From a virus: a stretch of 38,719 bases of DNA. Numbering within the stretch: the first letter of the stretch is position 1; every line of letters starts with the position of its first letter. The DNA is taken from the IMG/VR virus record IMGVR_UViG_3300027413_000017, positions 1-38,719 of that record; one strand, written 5' to 3'. Below are positions 7,873-14,282 of the stretch, piece after piece. The notes beneath the pieces are model-generated. The model searched no databases and was not told where the DNA came from. It worked only from the letters and a program-made list of their open reading frames with translations. A program made the translations under genes and the position numbers.

Positions 7873-8217
7873 ATGATTCAAGTTGAAGTACACGAAACCG
7901 GATGCGACGCCCGAGGTGCAGATTTTGCCGAGTTTAATGAGGACGTGCCGCACGTATGCGTTGAGATTCCTAACGGTTGGAGCACGATTAGCGCCAGGCT
8001 ACCTAGCGGCCAGTGCGTGACTTTTGCATTTGTGCCGTATGAGGAGAACGGGGAACCGCAGTGCGTGGACGTCAAATATCACGGCGGTGAGCAGTTCGAA
8101 CCGTCGCGGCCGGACTGGCACCGGCAGAGCGTGATTGTGTTTGCTGGCGGTGGGACTGATTACCACACCGACACATCGAACCAAATCGCGACGTTTACAA
8201 CCGTTATGTTCAAGTGA
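7873..8217 (+). CDS. Unknown 114-aa protein, first gene of the rightward cluster
   Basis: MIQVEVHETGCDARG..., preceded by GAAAGGCTAAACG, the leader shared by several genes of this cluster. Predicted beta-rich (repeated V-x-V, C-V-x-I strands), acidic, soluble. No domain recognised. First after a divergent promoter region and followed by its own terminator, so it is probably an early, highly expressed monocistronic gene. Confidence 0.7.
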   Translation: MIQVEVHETGCDARGADFAEFNEDVPHVCVEIPNGWSTISARLPSGQCVTFAFVPYEENGEPQCVDVKYHGGEQFEPSRPDWHRQSVIVFAGGGTDYHTDTSNQIATFTTVMFK

Positions 8218-8232
8218 TCCGCTGACGATCCG

Positions 8233-8261
8233 CGGCCGGCATTGTGTCGGCCGTTTTTTTT
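8233..8261 (+). terminator. Rho-independent terminator
   Basis: CGGCCG (8233-8238) pairs with CGGCCG (8248-8253) around a 9-base loop, extended by one more pair past a mismatch, and is followed by eight T. It lies 15 bases after the stop of the first rightward gene. Confidence 0.75.
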
Positions 8262-8285
8262 GCCCCAATTTAGGAACCCCAAACC

Positions 8286-9071
8286 ATGCCTATCAATCAC
8301 CACAACGGCCGCACAGACTGGACACGCTACCGCCCCCTGATCGCCGCGATCGCCGCCAAAATTAGCTATTGCGACCGCACAGAAGCTTGGACGTGCTCCG
8401 TCTACGAGTGGCACCATACCGACGGAAAACAGCAAGTGAGAGCACCCGAGCCGCTTAATTGCACCGGATACACTGGCGACCGCCTCGAAAAAGCTGTCTG
8501 GTGCTTCGCCCAGGCGCTGGGCATTAATCCGGCTTCGTTTCGGCGTGACTTTGTCGACTTCTCAGCTGTTTTTAAAATCGACTTGCACCGACTTTACGAA
8601 TTGAAGCTTGCCGGCGGAAATTTTTGGTTTCGGCAGGTTCACGCCGGCGAAGACGAAGAATTTCACCCGTTCGGCTGGAATCGCCAAGTTTACCGCGGCT
8701 CGGCGCCGTCGGCTCGATCGGCCGCAGCGGAAGCCGCCGCTATGGAAGGTAAGCGGATCGACTGCCCCGTCGATTTTGTTTCAATTGGTGGCGGCCGGTA
8801 TTTTGCCAAACCGCTGGAGACGTACGCGGATTGTCCGTGCGGGCACCGCTTCACAATCGGACTAGGCCGCGACCCGCTCACGCAAAAACTAGGCTACAAA
8901 GTCCACACCGATTGCGAGGAGTGCGGCCGGTCGGCGGCCCATTGCAACAGTCGCACTGGCGAAATTTACAGTTGGATGACGCCGGCCGCGATCGATCACG
9001 CCCGCGACATCATGGAGCAGATGCAAGCTGACGCCGATGAAAACGCGTTCGGCCGAGATGCTGGTTGGTAG
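8286..9071 (+). CDS. Unknown 261-aa protein with a C-terminal zinc-ribbon-like Cys cluster
   Basis: Start MPINHHNGRTDW with AGGA upstream. The N-terminal half has YRPLIAAIAAKISYCDRT and LEKAVWCFAQALGI helices. Near residues 183-220 it has CPCGHRF...HTDCEECGRSAAHC, a paired-Cys cluster typical of a zinc ribbon, suggesting nucleic acid or protein binding. No enzyme motif seen. Likely transcribed alone or with the next gene, since a strong hairpin follows. Confidence 0.7.
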   Translation: MPINHHNGRTDWTRYRPLIAAIAAKISYCDRTEAWTCSVYEWHHTDGKQQVRAPEPLNCTGYTGDRLEKAVWCFAQALGINPASFRRDFVDFSAVFKIDLHRLYELKLAGGNFWFRQVHAGEDEEFHPFGWNRQVYRGSAPSARSAAAEAAAMEGKRIDCPVDFVSIGGGRYFAKPLETYADCPCGHRFTIGLGRDPLTQKLGYKVHTDCEECGRSAAHCNSRTGEIYSWMTPAAIDHARDIMEQMQADADENAFGRDAGW

Positions 9072-9147
9072 CTTTCCAGGCGTGCCCCGCGGCCGCAGCT
9101 GCTACGATCGGGAGCAGCTGCGAGCGCGTGACATTCTCAAACCTTAG
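9058..9147 (+). CDS. Possible 29-aa micro-ORF carrying a GRSCY motif
   Basis: ATG at 9058 opens a 29-codon frame overlapping the previous gene's end (MLVGSFPGVPRGRSCYDRE...). It contains the 20-bp repeat also present at 11455-11474, where the same frame also gives GRSCY. The ribosome binding site is weak and a 10-bp hairpin occupies its middle, so it may equally be a non-coding leader or the remnant of a partial duplication. Confidence 0.25.
   Translation: MLVGSFPGVPRGRSCYDREQLRARDILKP
9087..9106 (+). repeat. 20-bp repeat, copy 1
   Basis: CCGCGGCCGCAGCTGCTACG, exact match to 11455-11474. Built of overlapping short palindromes (CCGCGG, CGGCCG, GCAGCTGC) that are frequent in this part of the genome. 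Confidence 0.6.
9094..9122 (+). terminator. Perfect 10-bp GC-rich hairpin, terminator-like without T tract
   Basis: CGCAGCTGCT (9094-9103) and AGCAGCTGCG (9113-9122) are perfectly complementary around a 9-base loop. No U run follows, so it may protect or process mRNA rather than end transcription. Confidence 0.45.
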
Positions 9148-9159
9148 AAAGGCTAAACC

Positions 9160-9606
9160 ATGAAACCCCAAAACCTAACCATTAAGATCGACAATTTTGC
9201 AAATTACGCAATGATCAACGCGCCCGAAGTGGCGGCCGCTGAGATTCTCGAACAAATCGCCGAAGCTTTGCGAAACGGAACCCGCGACCTCTGCGAGCGA
9301 TCGGAAGCCGCGTTAAAGGATTACAACGGAAACCGAGTCGGCCGTCTGACAATCAACGAGCCGCAGCCGCAGCCGATCGGTGAACTACTGGCGGCCGTCT
9401 GCAACCTGATCCTTGACGAGGACGCCACCACCCGCGGAATAACCGAAGCCGAGATTCTATCCGAAACGCTGAGATTGATTCATTTTGGCCAGTGCTGGCA
9501 GTCGATGAAAGATAAGGCGGAAGAAATGGCGGGTATCGACCGGCCGGCCGCCCAGCTTCTTGAGAGAATGTTTTCAATCGAAAAGGAAATTTCAGGCGAT
9601 GAATAA
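9160..9606 (+). CDS. Unknown 148-aa protein
   Basis: MKPQNLTIKIDNFANYAMINAP..., leader GAAAGGCTAAACC before the ATG. Helical, acidic; the NRVGRLTI segment near 58-65 follows a long helix. Its last bases overlap the start of a lipoprotein gene. The LTIKIDN...AEILEQIAEALRNG organisation is typical of small phage early proteins of unknown role. Confidence 0.7.
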   Translation: MKPQNLTIKIDNFANYAMINAPEVAAAEILEQIAEALRNGTRDLCERSEAALKDYNGNRVGRLTINEPQPQPIGELLAAVCNLILDEDATTRGITEAEILSETLRLIHFGQCWQSMKDKAEEMAGIDRPAAQLLERMFSIEKEISGDE

Positions 9607-9799
9607 AACAAAAGAACCAAACCAATTAATTATCCACGCGTTACTGTTCGCGATCGCGGCCGCTATGCTCTGCGGCTGCCGATCGCCGGCGACCGCACAC
9701 ATTGAGACCAGCTGCGCCGACGTGATGCACGCCAGGCCGGCCGTCCAAGTTGCCGCCAGAGTCGAATTTCAGTTCGGGGGTGAAGATGGCAGCCGTTAG
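9599..9799 (+). CDS. Small predicted lipoprotein (66 aa)
   Basis: The ATG at 9599 overlaps the previous stop; an in-frame ATG at 9560 lies inside the previous gene and is disfavoured. Residues about 11-22 are hydrophobic and end in LCGC, a plausible lipobox with the modified Cys at the +1 position. The mature part is short (about 43 aa) and not Pro-rich. It is probably anchored in a membrane. A lysis role such as an outer spanin is conceivable, because a single-helix membrane micro-protein follows, but the sequence does not prove it. Confidence 0.6.
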   Translation: MNKTKEPNQLIIHALLFAIAAAMLCGCRSPATAHIETSCADVMHARPAVQVAARVEFQFGGEDGSR

Positions 9800-9878
9800 C
9801 GTTTGCTTTGTTTATTTGGTGCTGTCGCTTTCAGCGTTTGCAATTTTGGCGGATATGATTAAAACATTGCGGAGGTAA
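9786..9878 (+). CDS. 30-aa single-helix membrane protein
   Basis: MAAVSVCFVYLVLSLSAFAI... then a basic KTLRR end, one transmembrane helix. GGGGGTG lies just upstream of the ATG; it overlaps the lipoprotein gene by 14 bases, and a terminator follows. Could partner the lipoprotein. Confidence 0.5.
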   Translation: MAAVSVCFVYLVLSLSAFAILADMIKTLRR

Positions 9879-9887
9879 ATCGACGCC

Positions 9888-9930
9888 ACCAGCCCAGCGG
9901 TTCCGGCCGCTGGTCTGGCTGGTTTTTATT
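9888..9930 (+). terminator. Rho-independent terminator
   Basis: Outer stem ACCAGCC (9888-9894)/GGCTGGT (9917-9923) and inner stem CAGCGG (9895-9900)/CCGCTG (9907-9912) with a 4-base bulge, followed by a T-rich run. Confidence 0.7.
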
Positions 9931-9953
9931 TATCCAACCATGAAAGGCAAAAA

Positions 9954-10325
9954 ATGGTTACAGTTAAAAAGACGGCTGCAAATTTAAATTTGTTCGGACT
10001 ACCGGCCGGCCGAGATATTTGGGAAGCGGCGCCGATCAAGTCGCCGAAATGGCTTGAAATTCTTTTTAGATGGCGCCCGTTCGGGAATCACGTTGTATCG
10101 TTTCAATGGCGAAGTTTCACCCACGAAGCTAGCCACACCATTGAGCTGTGGCATTGTCCCAGCCTATCACACACGGCCGAGCACTGCGTCAAATGTTTTG
10201 GCCTCAATCGCGCTCACCTAATCCAAATACCCGACAGAAGCCACGACCCAAACAATTGGGATTTTGTCTACCGCGATCGGCTAATTGCCCCAATCGAGTT
10301 TTCATTGCACGGGGTGAAATCATGA
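9954..10325 (+). CDS. Unknown 123-aa protein
   Basis: MVTVKKTAANLNLFG..., leader GAAAGGCAAAAA. The middle reads as beta strands with several Trp and His (FQWRSFTHEASHTIELWHCPSL), and there are two Cys near 72-80. The stop overlaps the next ATG as ATGA, so it is coupled to the Gp88-like gene. No family recognised. Confidence 0.65.
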   Translation: MVTVKKTAANLNLFGLPAGRDIWEAAPIKSPKWLEILFRWRPFGNHVVSFQWRSFTHEASHTIELWHCPSLSHTAEHCVKCFGLNRAHLIQIPDRSHDPNNWDFVYRDRLIAPIEFSLHGVKS

Positions 10326-11062
10326 GCACGACAGCACCCCATGGACTCGACGGCTTAGGCTGTGGCATTGAGCAAAGCGTAAGTATCTCTTTTACTCCGT
10401 CCGCTGGTGATGATTGCCACGACGGTTGTCGGATGCGAAAACGCATCAACGGCAAAAAACCGGCTTGCTACGCGTTGAACCATGAAAAACGTTTCAAGCA
10501 TTTAGCCGCTGAATTGTTGAAACGCCGAGCTAACCCAACGATCTACATAAACAAGGCCGCGATTGCTATCAATTATCTGCGAAATTATTTTGTGAGAATC
10601 AGTAAATTCGGGACGGTGTTAAACCGATCGGACGCATTGACGACCCGCGGATATTTGCCGGCTTTAAGGCTATTTCTTGAACGCGTCGCAGCTGGCGACA
10701 ACCGTTTACAATGGTTCATTGAATCGCGGTCGAAGGTTAAGTTCTATCGTGAATTATTAACCGCCTGGAAACTGCCTTTCATCATTCGGGAATCAGTGCA
10801 ATCAGTCGCGGCGCTCAATCGTCGGCCGATCGGCGAACACCTTGCGATTGTCTGCGGCGACAACGGCGACGGGTTGAGCATTCAGCAGCGGATCGACAAC
10901 GCCCACGCGCTCGCAGCTGCCCAAAGAGCCAAGGGGCGAACCTCGATCGTATGCGGGAAGGTTCGCGGCGCTGACGATCCCCGCGATCCACGCAAGTGTG
11001 GCGAGTGCAATGCTTGCGTTGAGAAATTAGTTCAGCTGATCATCTTACCGAAACATCGGTAA
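10322..11062 (+). CDS. Gp88-like cysteine-rich phage protein
   Basis: 246 aa starting MSTTAPHGLDG; the ATGA overlap with the previous gene and GGGGTG upstream fix this start, although the frame is open to 10148. The N-terminal part has SISFTPSAGDDCHDGCRMRK...KPACYALN, resembling the paired Cys plus C-[YF]-A signature of mycobacteriophage gene-88-like proteins. The middle has FVRISKFGTVLNRSDA and RLQWFIESRSKVKFYREL, also in the family style, and the C-terminus has C-x(9-10)-KCGECNAC. Such proteins may bind metal or an iron-sulfur centre; function is unknown. Confidence 0.5.
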   Translation: MSTTAPHGLDGLGCGIEQSVSISFTPSAGDDCHDGCRMRKRINGKKPACYALNHEKRFKHLAAELLKRRANPTIYINKAAIAINYLRNYFVRISKFGTVLNRSDALTTRGYLPALRLFLERVAAGDNRLQWFIESRSKVKFYRELLTAWKLPFIIRESVQSVAALNRRPIGEHLAIVCGDNGDGLSIQQRIDNAHALAAAQRAKGRTSIVCGKVRGADDPRDPRKCGECNACVEKLVQLIILPKHR

Positions 11063-11068
11063 ATGATC

Positions 11069-11111
11069 GGCACCGGCCGCGATGCTCTGGGGTGCATCGC
11101 GTCCGGCTGCC
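11069..11111 (+). terminator. Long GC-rich hairpin, terminator-like
   Basis: CGCGATGC (11078-11085) pairs with GCATCGCG (11094-11101) round an 8-base loop, and CCGG/CCGG and GGCA/TGCC extend the stem with small bulges. Only an AT-rich stretch, no T run, follows. Confidence 0.5.
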
Positions 11112-11145
11112 ATTATTTACCAACGCAAACAAGAAAGGCTAAGCA

Positions 11146-11349
11146 ATGAGGAACAAACGAAAAGAAACCGATTGGCAACGCGCCCAGCGGTTAGAGCTGT
11201 TTTTCGAGAAGGTTGAGCAGCAGGCCAGCCGCGCCGGCGGCTGTACAGAGGACGATTTAAATAATTCTGTCGATTTTGCCTTGTTGCAAAACGGCGACCT
11301 AAAACAAGATTTTAAAAACTATTCCGGAGTTAAACGCTATGAATTCTAA
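11146..11349 (+). CDS. Unknown 67-aa protein
   Basis: MRNKRKETDWQRAQRLELFFEKVEQQ..., leader GAAAGGCTAAGCA. Basic N-terminus and amphipathic helix. It overlaps the next gene by 11 bases. No family recognised. Confidence 0.65.
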   Translation: MRNKRKETDWQRAQRLELFFEKVEQQASRAGGCTEDDLNNSVDFALLQNGDLKQDFKNYSGVKRYEF

Positions 11350-11842
11350 CACTAAAAAAATGACAATCTTAACCGGCGAAACAGATATTGACCGAGCCAA
11401 GATAATGACGTTACGGGCGGGCATTTCGCTAGAGATCGAAGGATTTAAAAAGGGCCGCGGCCGCAGCTGCTACGCAATTGCAAAAACTCATTATGGTTTA
11501 AAAGGTTCAAGGAAGTCCGTAGCTCAGCAATTACTTGCAATGGTTTACCCGTTTTTTCGTTACACAAAAACATTCTACGGGTGCCAATTGGCGGTTGGTA
11601 TTGAAGTAGCCGCCTCGGTAATTTTTACCGTTGACAACTCAACGAACGAAATAGAGATCGAAAGCGCTAAGCTAATGACGTTAACCACTGCTTGCATAAT
11701 GGAAGGATCGGACACGACAAACGAAAGCGAAATAAGTAACCCAGTGCGGGAATTAATCAACGAATTATTGCTTCAATGGTTTGAAAACAATAAAGCTATT
11801 TTGGATTTTTCGAACGATCATCAACGCGAAAGGTTGGTTTAA
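11339..11842 (+). CDS. Unknown 167-aa protein with GRGRSCYAIAK motif
   Basis: GGAG eight bases before the ATG. Residues 20-70 read IMTLRAGISLEIEGFKK then GRGRSCYAIAKTHYGLKGSRKS, a basic Gly/Arg loop between helices that looks like a compact nucleic-acid-binding unit. The rest alternates strand and helix, and no enzyme motif is visible. The gene contains the second copy of the 20-bp repeat (also at 9087) and a degenerate iterated palindrome at 11583. Confidence 0.65.
   Translation: MNSNTKKMTILTGETDIDRAKIMTLRAGISLEIEGFKKGRGRSCYAIAKTHYGLKGSRKSVAQQLLAMVYPFFRYTKTFYGCQLAVGIEVAASVIFTVDNSTNEIEIESAKLMTLTTACIMEGSDTTNESEISNPVRELINELLLQWFENNKAILDFSNDHQRERLV
11455..11474 (+). repeat. 20-bp repeat, copy 2
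   Basis: Exact copy of 9087-9106, here in coding frame as GRGRSCY. Confidence 0.6.
11583..11595. repeat. Degenerate iterated palindrome
   Basis: GCCAATTGGCGG: the right arm is complete and the left arm is cut to GCCA. Encodes CQLAV. Confidence 0.45.
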
Positions 11843-11843
11843 T

Positions 11844-12077
11844 ATGTTTTATATGGTGTGGTTTTCTGGCGATTGCCCAGATTCATTCTCTTGGTTTGAA
11901 GTACACCCGAAAAAACGGCTTGCTATGGCCGCAGCTGAGCGGCTTGTTAAAGACGGCGATGCTTTTAAAGATCATTCGGTAAAGTACGTAGGCACTGATC
12001 CTAACTGGCAATTTCACCATTCAGCGGCTAACACGATCGCCGTTGTACAAACAGACTGGTATTACTATGGCGCGTAA
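11844..12077 (+). CDS. Unknown 77-aa protein
   Basis: The start MFYMVWFSGDCP is chosen because AAAGG lies about 11 bases upstream and the ATG directly follows the previous stop; the frame is open further up inside that gene. Aromatic-rich and small; residues 16-40 FEVHPKKRLAMAAAERLVKDGD look helical. It overlaps the next start by 11 bases. Confidence 0.6.
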   Translation: MFYMVWFSGDCPDSFSWFEVHPKKRLAMAAAERLVKDGDAFKDHSVKYVGTDPNWQFHHSAANTIAVVQTDWYYYGA

Positions 12078-12540
12078 AATTAATTACTTACTTTACCATT
12101 CACAATTGTTTCACCAGACGGCCGAAACAAAATGGTTTGTTGATTATGTTTGCCAGGAGGTAAGTAATCCGGCGCCAGCTGGCTACCTAAGCCACCTCGG
12201 CGAGGAAGCCAAAACGCCAATGCAGGCACTTCTAACCAATTTGCAAGCTCGTTATCCTTCGATCGGATTAACGTTTGGCTATCACGGAAACGTTGGAAAG
12301 GGATACGGAACGTATGACGATCTGCACTGGCATTTCTTTACGAACGTGTGGGATCAAAGCCCCAAAGCATTATATGCGAATTGCCATTCTTACTCGGTAG
12401 GATTGACAGAGCAAAAAATCAATTGGGAAACCAGCGGCGACCTCAGCGTGCTTTCGTTGCGACTTAGCCGGTGGATCGAAGACAAAGTGCTTGCCGATGT
12501 AGGCAAGCCAAGCAGGCGAATTAACGAAAGGTGCTGGTAA
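12067..12540 (+). CDS. Unknown 157-aa protein
   Basis: MARKINYLLYHSQLFHQTAE..., start inside the end of the previous gene; no strong ribosome binding site, so coupled translation is likely. Contains GLTFGYHGNVGKGYGTYDDLHWHFFTN, a His/Gly-rich stretch, but no family is recognised. Its stop TAA is part of TAATG for the next gene. Confidence 0.65.
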   Translation: MARKINYLLYHSQLFHQTAETKWFVDYVCQEVSNPAPAGYLSHLGEEAKTPMQALLTNLQARYPSIGLTFGYHGNVGKGYGTYDDLHWHFFTNVWDQSPKALYANCHSYSVGLTEQKINWETSGDLSVLSLRLSRWIEDKVLADVGKPSRRINERCW

Positions 12541-12803
12541 TGAGTAAATTAAACATTGACCGCGATATGCTAGACGTGCGAACGCTCGGCGAGGCGATCG
12601 GTTGCGGTGATCGAGATGCGTTAAATATTGCGGAGGACTTAATTGAAATGGCTTACACTTTGGAAGCCATTCTTGAGTGGGCAAAAAAACCAGCAATTGG
12701 AGCAAACCGAAGAAGGTTCGGCAGCCACCCAGACAGCATCAACCAGCTTCTGCTTGACGCTAGTTCGGTCGTGAATCGTTATAAGGAGCCTAGCAATGGG
12801 TAG
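12540..12803 (+). CDS. Unknown 87-aa protein
   Basis: Starts MSKLNIDRDMLDVRTLGEAIGCGDRDALN by TAATG coupling, with AAAGG upstream. Helical, with a possible HTH-like GEAIGCGDRDALNIAEDLIEM segment. Overlaps the next, interrupted gene by 8 bases. Confidence 0.65.
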   Translation: MSKLNIDRDMLDVRTLGEAIGCGDRDALNIAEDLIEMAYTLEAILEWAKKPAIGANRRRFGSHPDSINQLLLDASSVVNRYKEPSNG

Positions 12804-13134
12804 ACGTTACACAATGCACGACCTTCCAACCACCGATCGCAAGTGGAAAGTTTACTGAGCAGTTGAGGTTCGGATCGGTACGATCTGCCCAGAAGGATTT
12901 TTGCCCGCCTATTCGGTGGACACTGAGAAAGAGGCCAAGCAGCTGCTTGCAATGCTGCCCCTGGCCTACGATGGAAAAGTTTATGCAGAGGAATTGTCAA
13001 ACCCAGACGGGACGCCTTTAACCGGCGAAGCTCGCATTGATGCGTTTGTACGGTTTGCAAAACGATTAGAGTTTATTCACAACAAAATTACCCTTATGGA
13101 GATTGAACGATGCTTGTTCTCGGACGCGGAGTAA
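12796..13134 (+). pseudogene. Interrupted gene: strong start but in-frame TGA at codon 21
   Basis: AAGGAG six bases before the ATG at 12796 starts MGRRYTMHDLPTTDRKWKVY, then TGA at 12856-12858. The same frame then stays open for 91 codons (AVEVRIGTICPEGFLPAYSV... to CLFSDAE) with no ATG or good start before a weak TTG at 12901. A TGG (Trp) codon at 12856 would make an uninterrupted 112-aa protein. The options are a recent nonsense mutation, a sequencing error, or stop readthrough. The downstream part still looks protein-like and overlaps csrA by 25 bases. Confidence 0.6.
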
Positions 13135-13295
13135 AGGACTCAATTATTTTAACAACACCAAACAACGAGATTATTACAATCTCAGTTGAGCGGATAACTG
13201 GCAAAACGATTCGGCTTGGGATCGAAGCGCCTAACTGCATTGACGTGCAACGAGGCGAGCTGCTTCTTGACATAGCAAAGGAGCCAAAACGATGA
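13110..13295 (+). CDS. csrA: CsrA/RsmA-family RNA-binding regulator
   Basis: 61 aa, the same length as bacterial CsrA. Aligns over its whole length: MLVLGRGVKDSIIL at the N-terminus (family MLxLxRxxGExxxI), EIITISVERITGKTIRLGIEAP (family VTVxVLxVxGxxVRIGIxAP), then VQRGEL (family VHREEI, with the key RNA-binding Arg kept at 48). A 3-residue insertion sits after strand 1 and Arg7 is Gly. CsrA dimers bind GGA motifs in mRNA leaders, blocking or stabilising translation. A phage copy could redirect host or phage mRNA use. GGAG eight bases upstream; ATGA overlap with the next gene. Confidence 0.82.
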   Translation: MLVLGRGVKDSIILTTPNNEIITISVERITGKTIRLGIEAPNCIDVQRGELLLDIAKEPKR

Positions 13296-13579
13296 ATATG
13301 GACGATTGCATTGAGTGCGGTCATAAGACCTCATTTGGCTCTATGAAGTTTGTCAATCGAATATCCGCTGACGATGGTTTTTTGTGCGCCGAATGCGCCG
13401 CTTTAACTTGCGACAGATGTGATAACAAAATACCAATCGACGAAGATTTAACGCCGGCAGATGTTTACGGCGACGACAACCCTGGCCTGTTTAGTGATGA
13501 CGCATATCGTGTCTGCGAAGGCTGTTTAACTAAGTTGGAAAGTAACATGAAAGGAGAGCTTGACAATGCCCCGAAGTGA
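13292..13579 (+). CDS. Small protein with four CxxC pairs (zinc-binding candidate)
   Basis: 95 aa. Cys pairs at 6/9, 32/35, 40/43 and 75/78 suggest two zinc ribbons/treble clefts. AAAGGAG eight bases upstream of the first ATG; ATGA overlap with csrA. Translational coupling to csrA suggests joint expression. No specific family recognised; nucleic-acid or protein binding is likely. Confidence 0.7.
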   Translation: MNMDDCIECGHKTSFGSMKFVNRISADDGFLCAECAALTCDRCDNKIPIDEDLTPADVYGDDNPGLFSDDAYRVCEGCLTKLESNMKGELDNAPK

Positions 13580-13850
13580 AAGCGCATACAACGCCGACGC
13601 ACATTTGTATAACATTTGCAAAGAGTGCGGTTTTGTTGATGAAAAAACGCCGCGAGGTGGTGACGTCGATCAATCAAACCTAACGTTCTTTAAGACCGAA
13701 TCGGAGTGCATTAAATGCGGTTCCGATGAAATTCTTAAAGGCTGGAGTCCTCAGCTAAAACTTGTTGTCAAAACAGTTGACGGCAAATTCCATGATTTAG
13801 AAGGAACTCCCAATCGAACGTCATGGACAGTGGACAATTTTTCTCGATAA
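13566..13850 (+). CDS. Small zinc-ribbon-like protein
   Basis: 94 aa from the ATG at 13566 (MPRSESAYNADAH), GGAG nine bases upstream; an upstream TTG at 13560 is ignored. Cys pairs ICKECG (18/21) and CIKCGS (48/51) form a zinc-ribbon pattern; the C-terminus is beta-like. It overlaps the previous gene by 14 bases. Confidence 0.65.
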   Translation: MPRSESAYNADAHLYNICKECGFVDEKTPRGGDVDQSNLTFFKTESECIKCGSDEILKGWSPQLKLVVKTVDGKFHDLEGTPNRTSWTVDNFSR

Positions 13851-13868
13851 CCAAAGAAAGGCAAACCA

Positions 13869-14030
13869 ATGACCTATTCGTTACTAATTAATTCAATCTG
13901 GACGTGCATGTATGCCGGCGACTGCCATGAAGCCAGACAGCACGCCAAAGCAGCTGGCGCCACGGAAATCCGTCTTTACAGCAACGGCAGGTACATCGGC
14001 CCAGTTTCACAAGAAGGTGAAAGGGACTAA
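13869..14030 (+). CDS. 53-aa unknown protein
   Basis: Starts MTYSLLINSIWTCMYAGDC after the leader GAAAGGCAAACCA, the recurrent ribosome-binding leader of this cluster. Reads as helix followed by a strand-turn pair (IRLYSNGRYIGP). No family recognised. Confidence 0.55.
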   Translation: MTYSLLINSIWTCMYAGDCHEARQHAKAAGATEIRLYSNGRYIGPVSQEGERD

Positions 14031-14033
14031 GCA

Positions 14034-14189
14034 ATGCGAGTGATGTTAACTTACAACCAAAAAGACATTCTTGTAATTCCATTGCATCGCTGCGAAACAA
14101 TGGTTTATGAGATTCAGAAACAGGTAGACAAACGTGCAAGAGAGCAAGGCAAGCCCTACGGTAAACTGGTAAGTACCCGAAGACTGTAG
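14034..14189 (+). CDS. 51-aa unknown protein
   Basis: MRVMLTYNQKDILVIPLHRCETM..., AAAGGG eight bases upstream, three bases after the previous stop. Ends with a basic KQVDKRAREQGKPYGK segment. No family recognised. Confidence 0.5.
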   Translation: MRVMLTYNQKDILVIPLHRCETMVYEIQKQVDKRAREQGKPYGKLVSTRRL

Positions 14190-14218
14190 AAACACTTAGG
14201 AAGGGTAACTAAACGCGA

Positions 14219-14268
14219 GGTGCCGACTGATCGTTGAGTCGGCACCAAGCGTGTATTTACTTTTTTTT
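14219..14268 (+). terminator. Strong hairpin plus distal T tract
   Basis: GGTGCCGACT (14219-14228) and AGTCGGCACC (14237-14246) form a perfect 10-bp stem with an 8-base loop. Eight T follow, but about 14 bases later (14261-14268), so termination may be partial. In the 93-bp gap before the next gene. Confidence 0.5.
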
Positions 14269-14282
14269 GAAAGGCTTAGGAA

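Noticed and set aside
12779-13060. 93-aa minus-strand frame opposite the interrupted gene
   Set aside because: No ribosome binding site and opposite to a tightly packed plus-strand cluster; more likely a shadow than the real gene.
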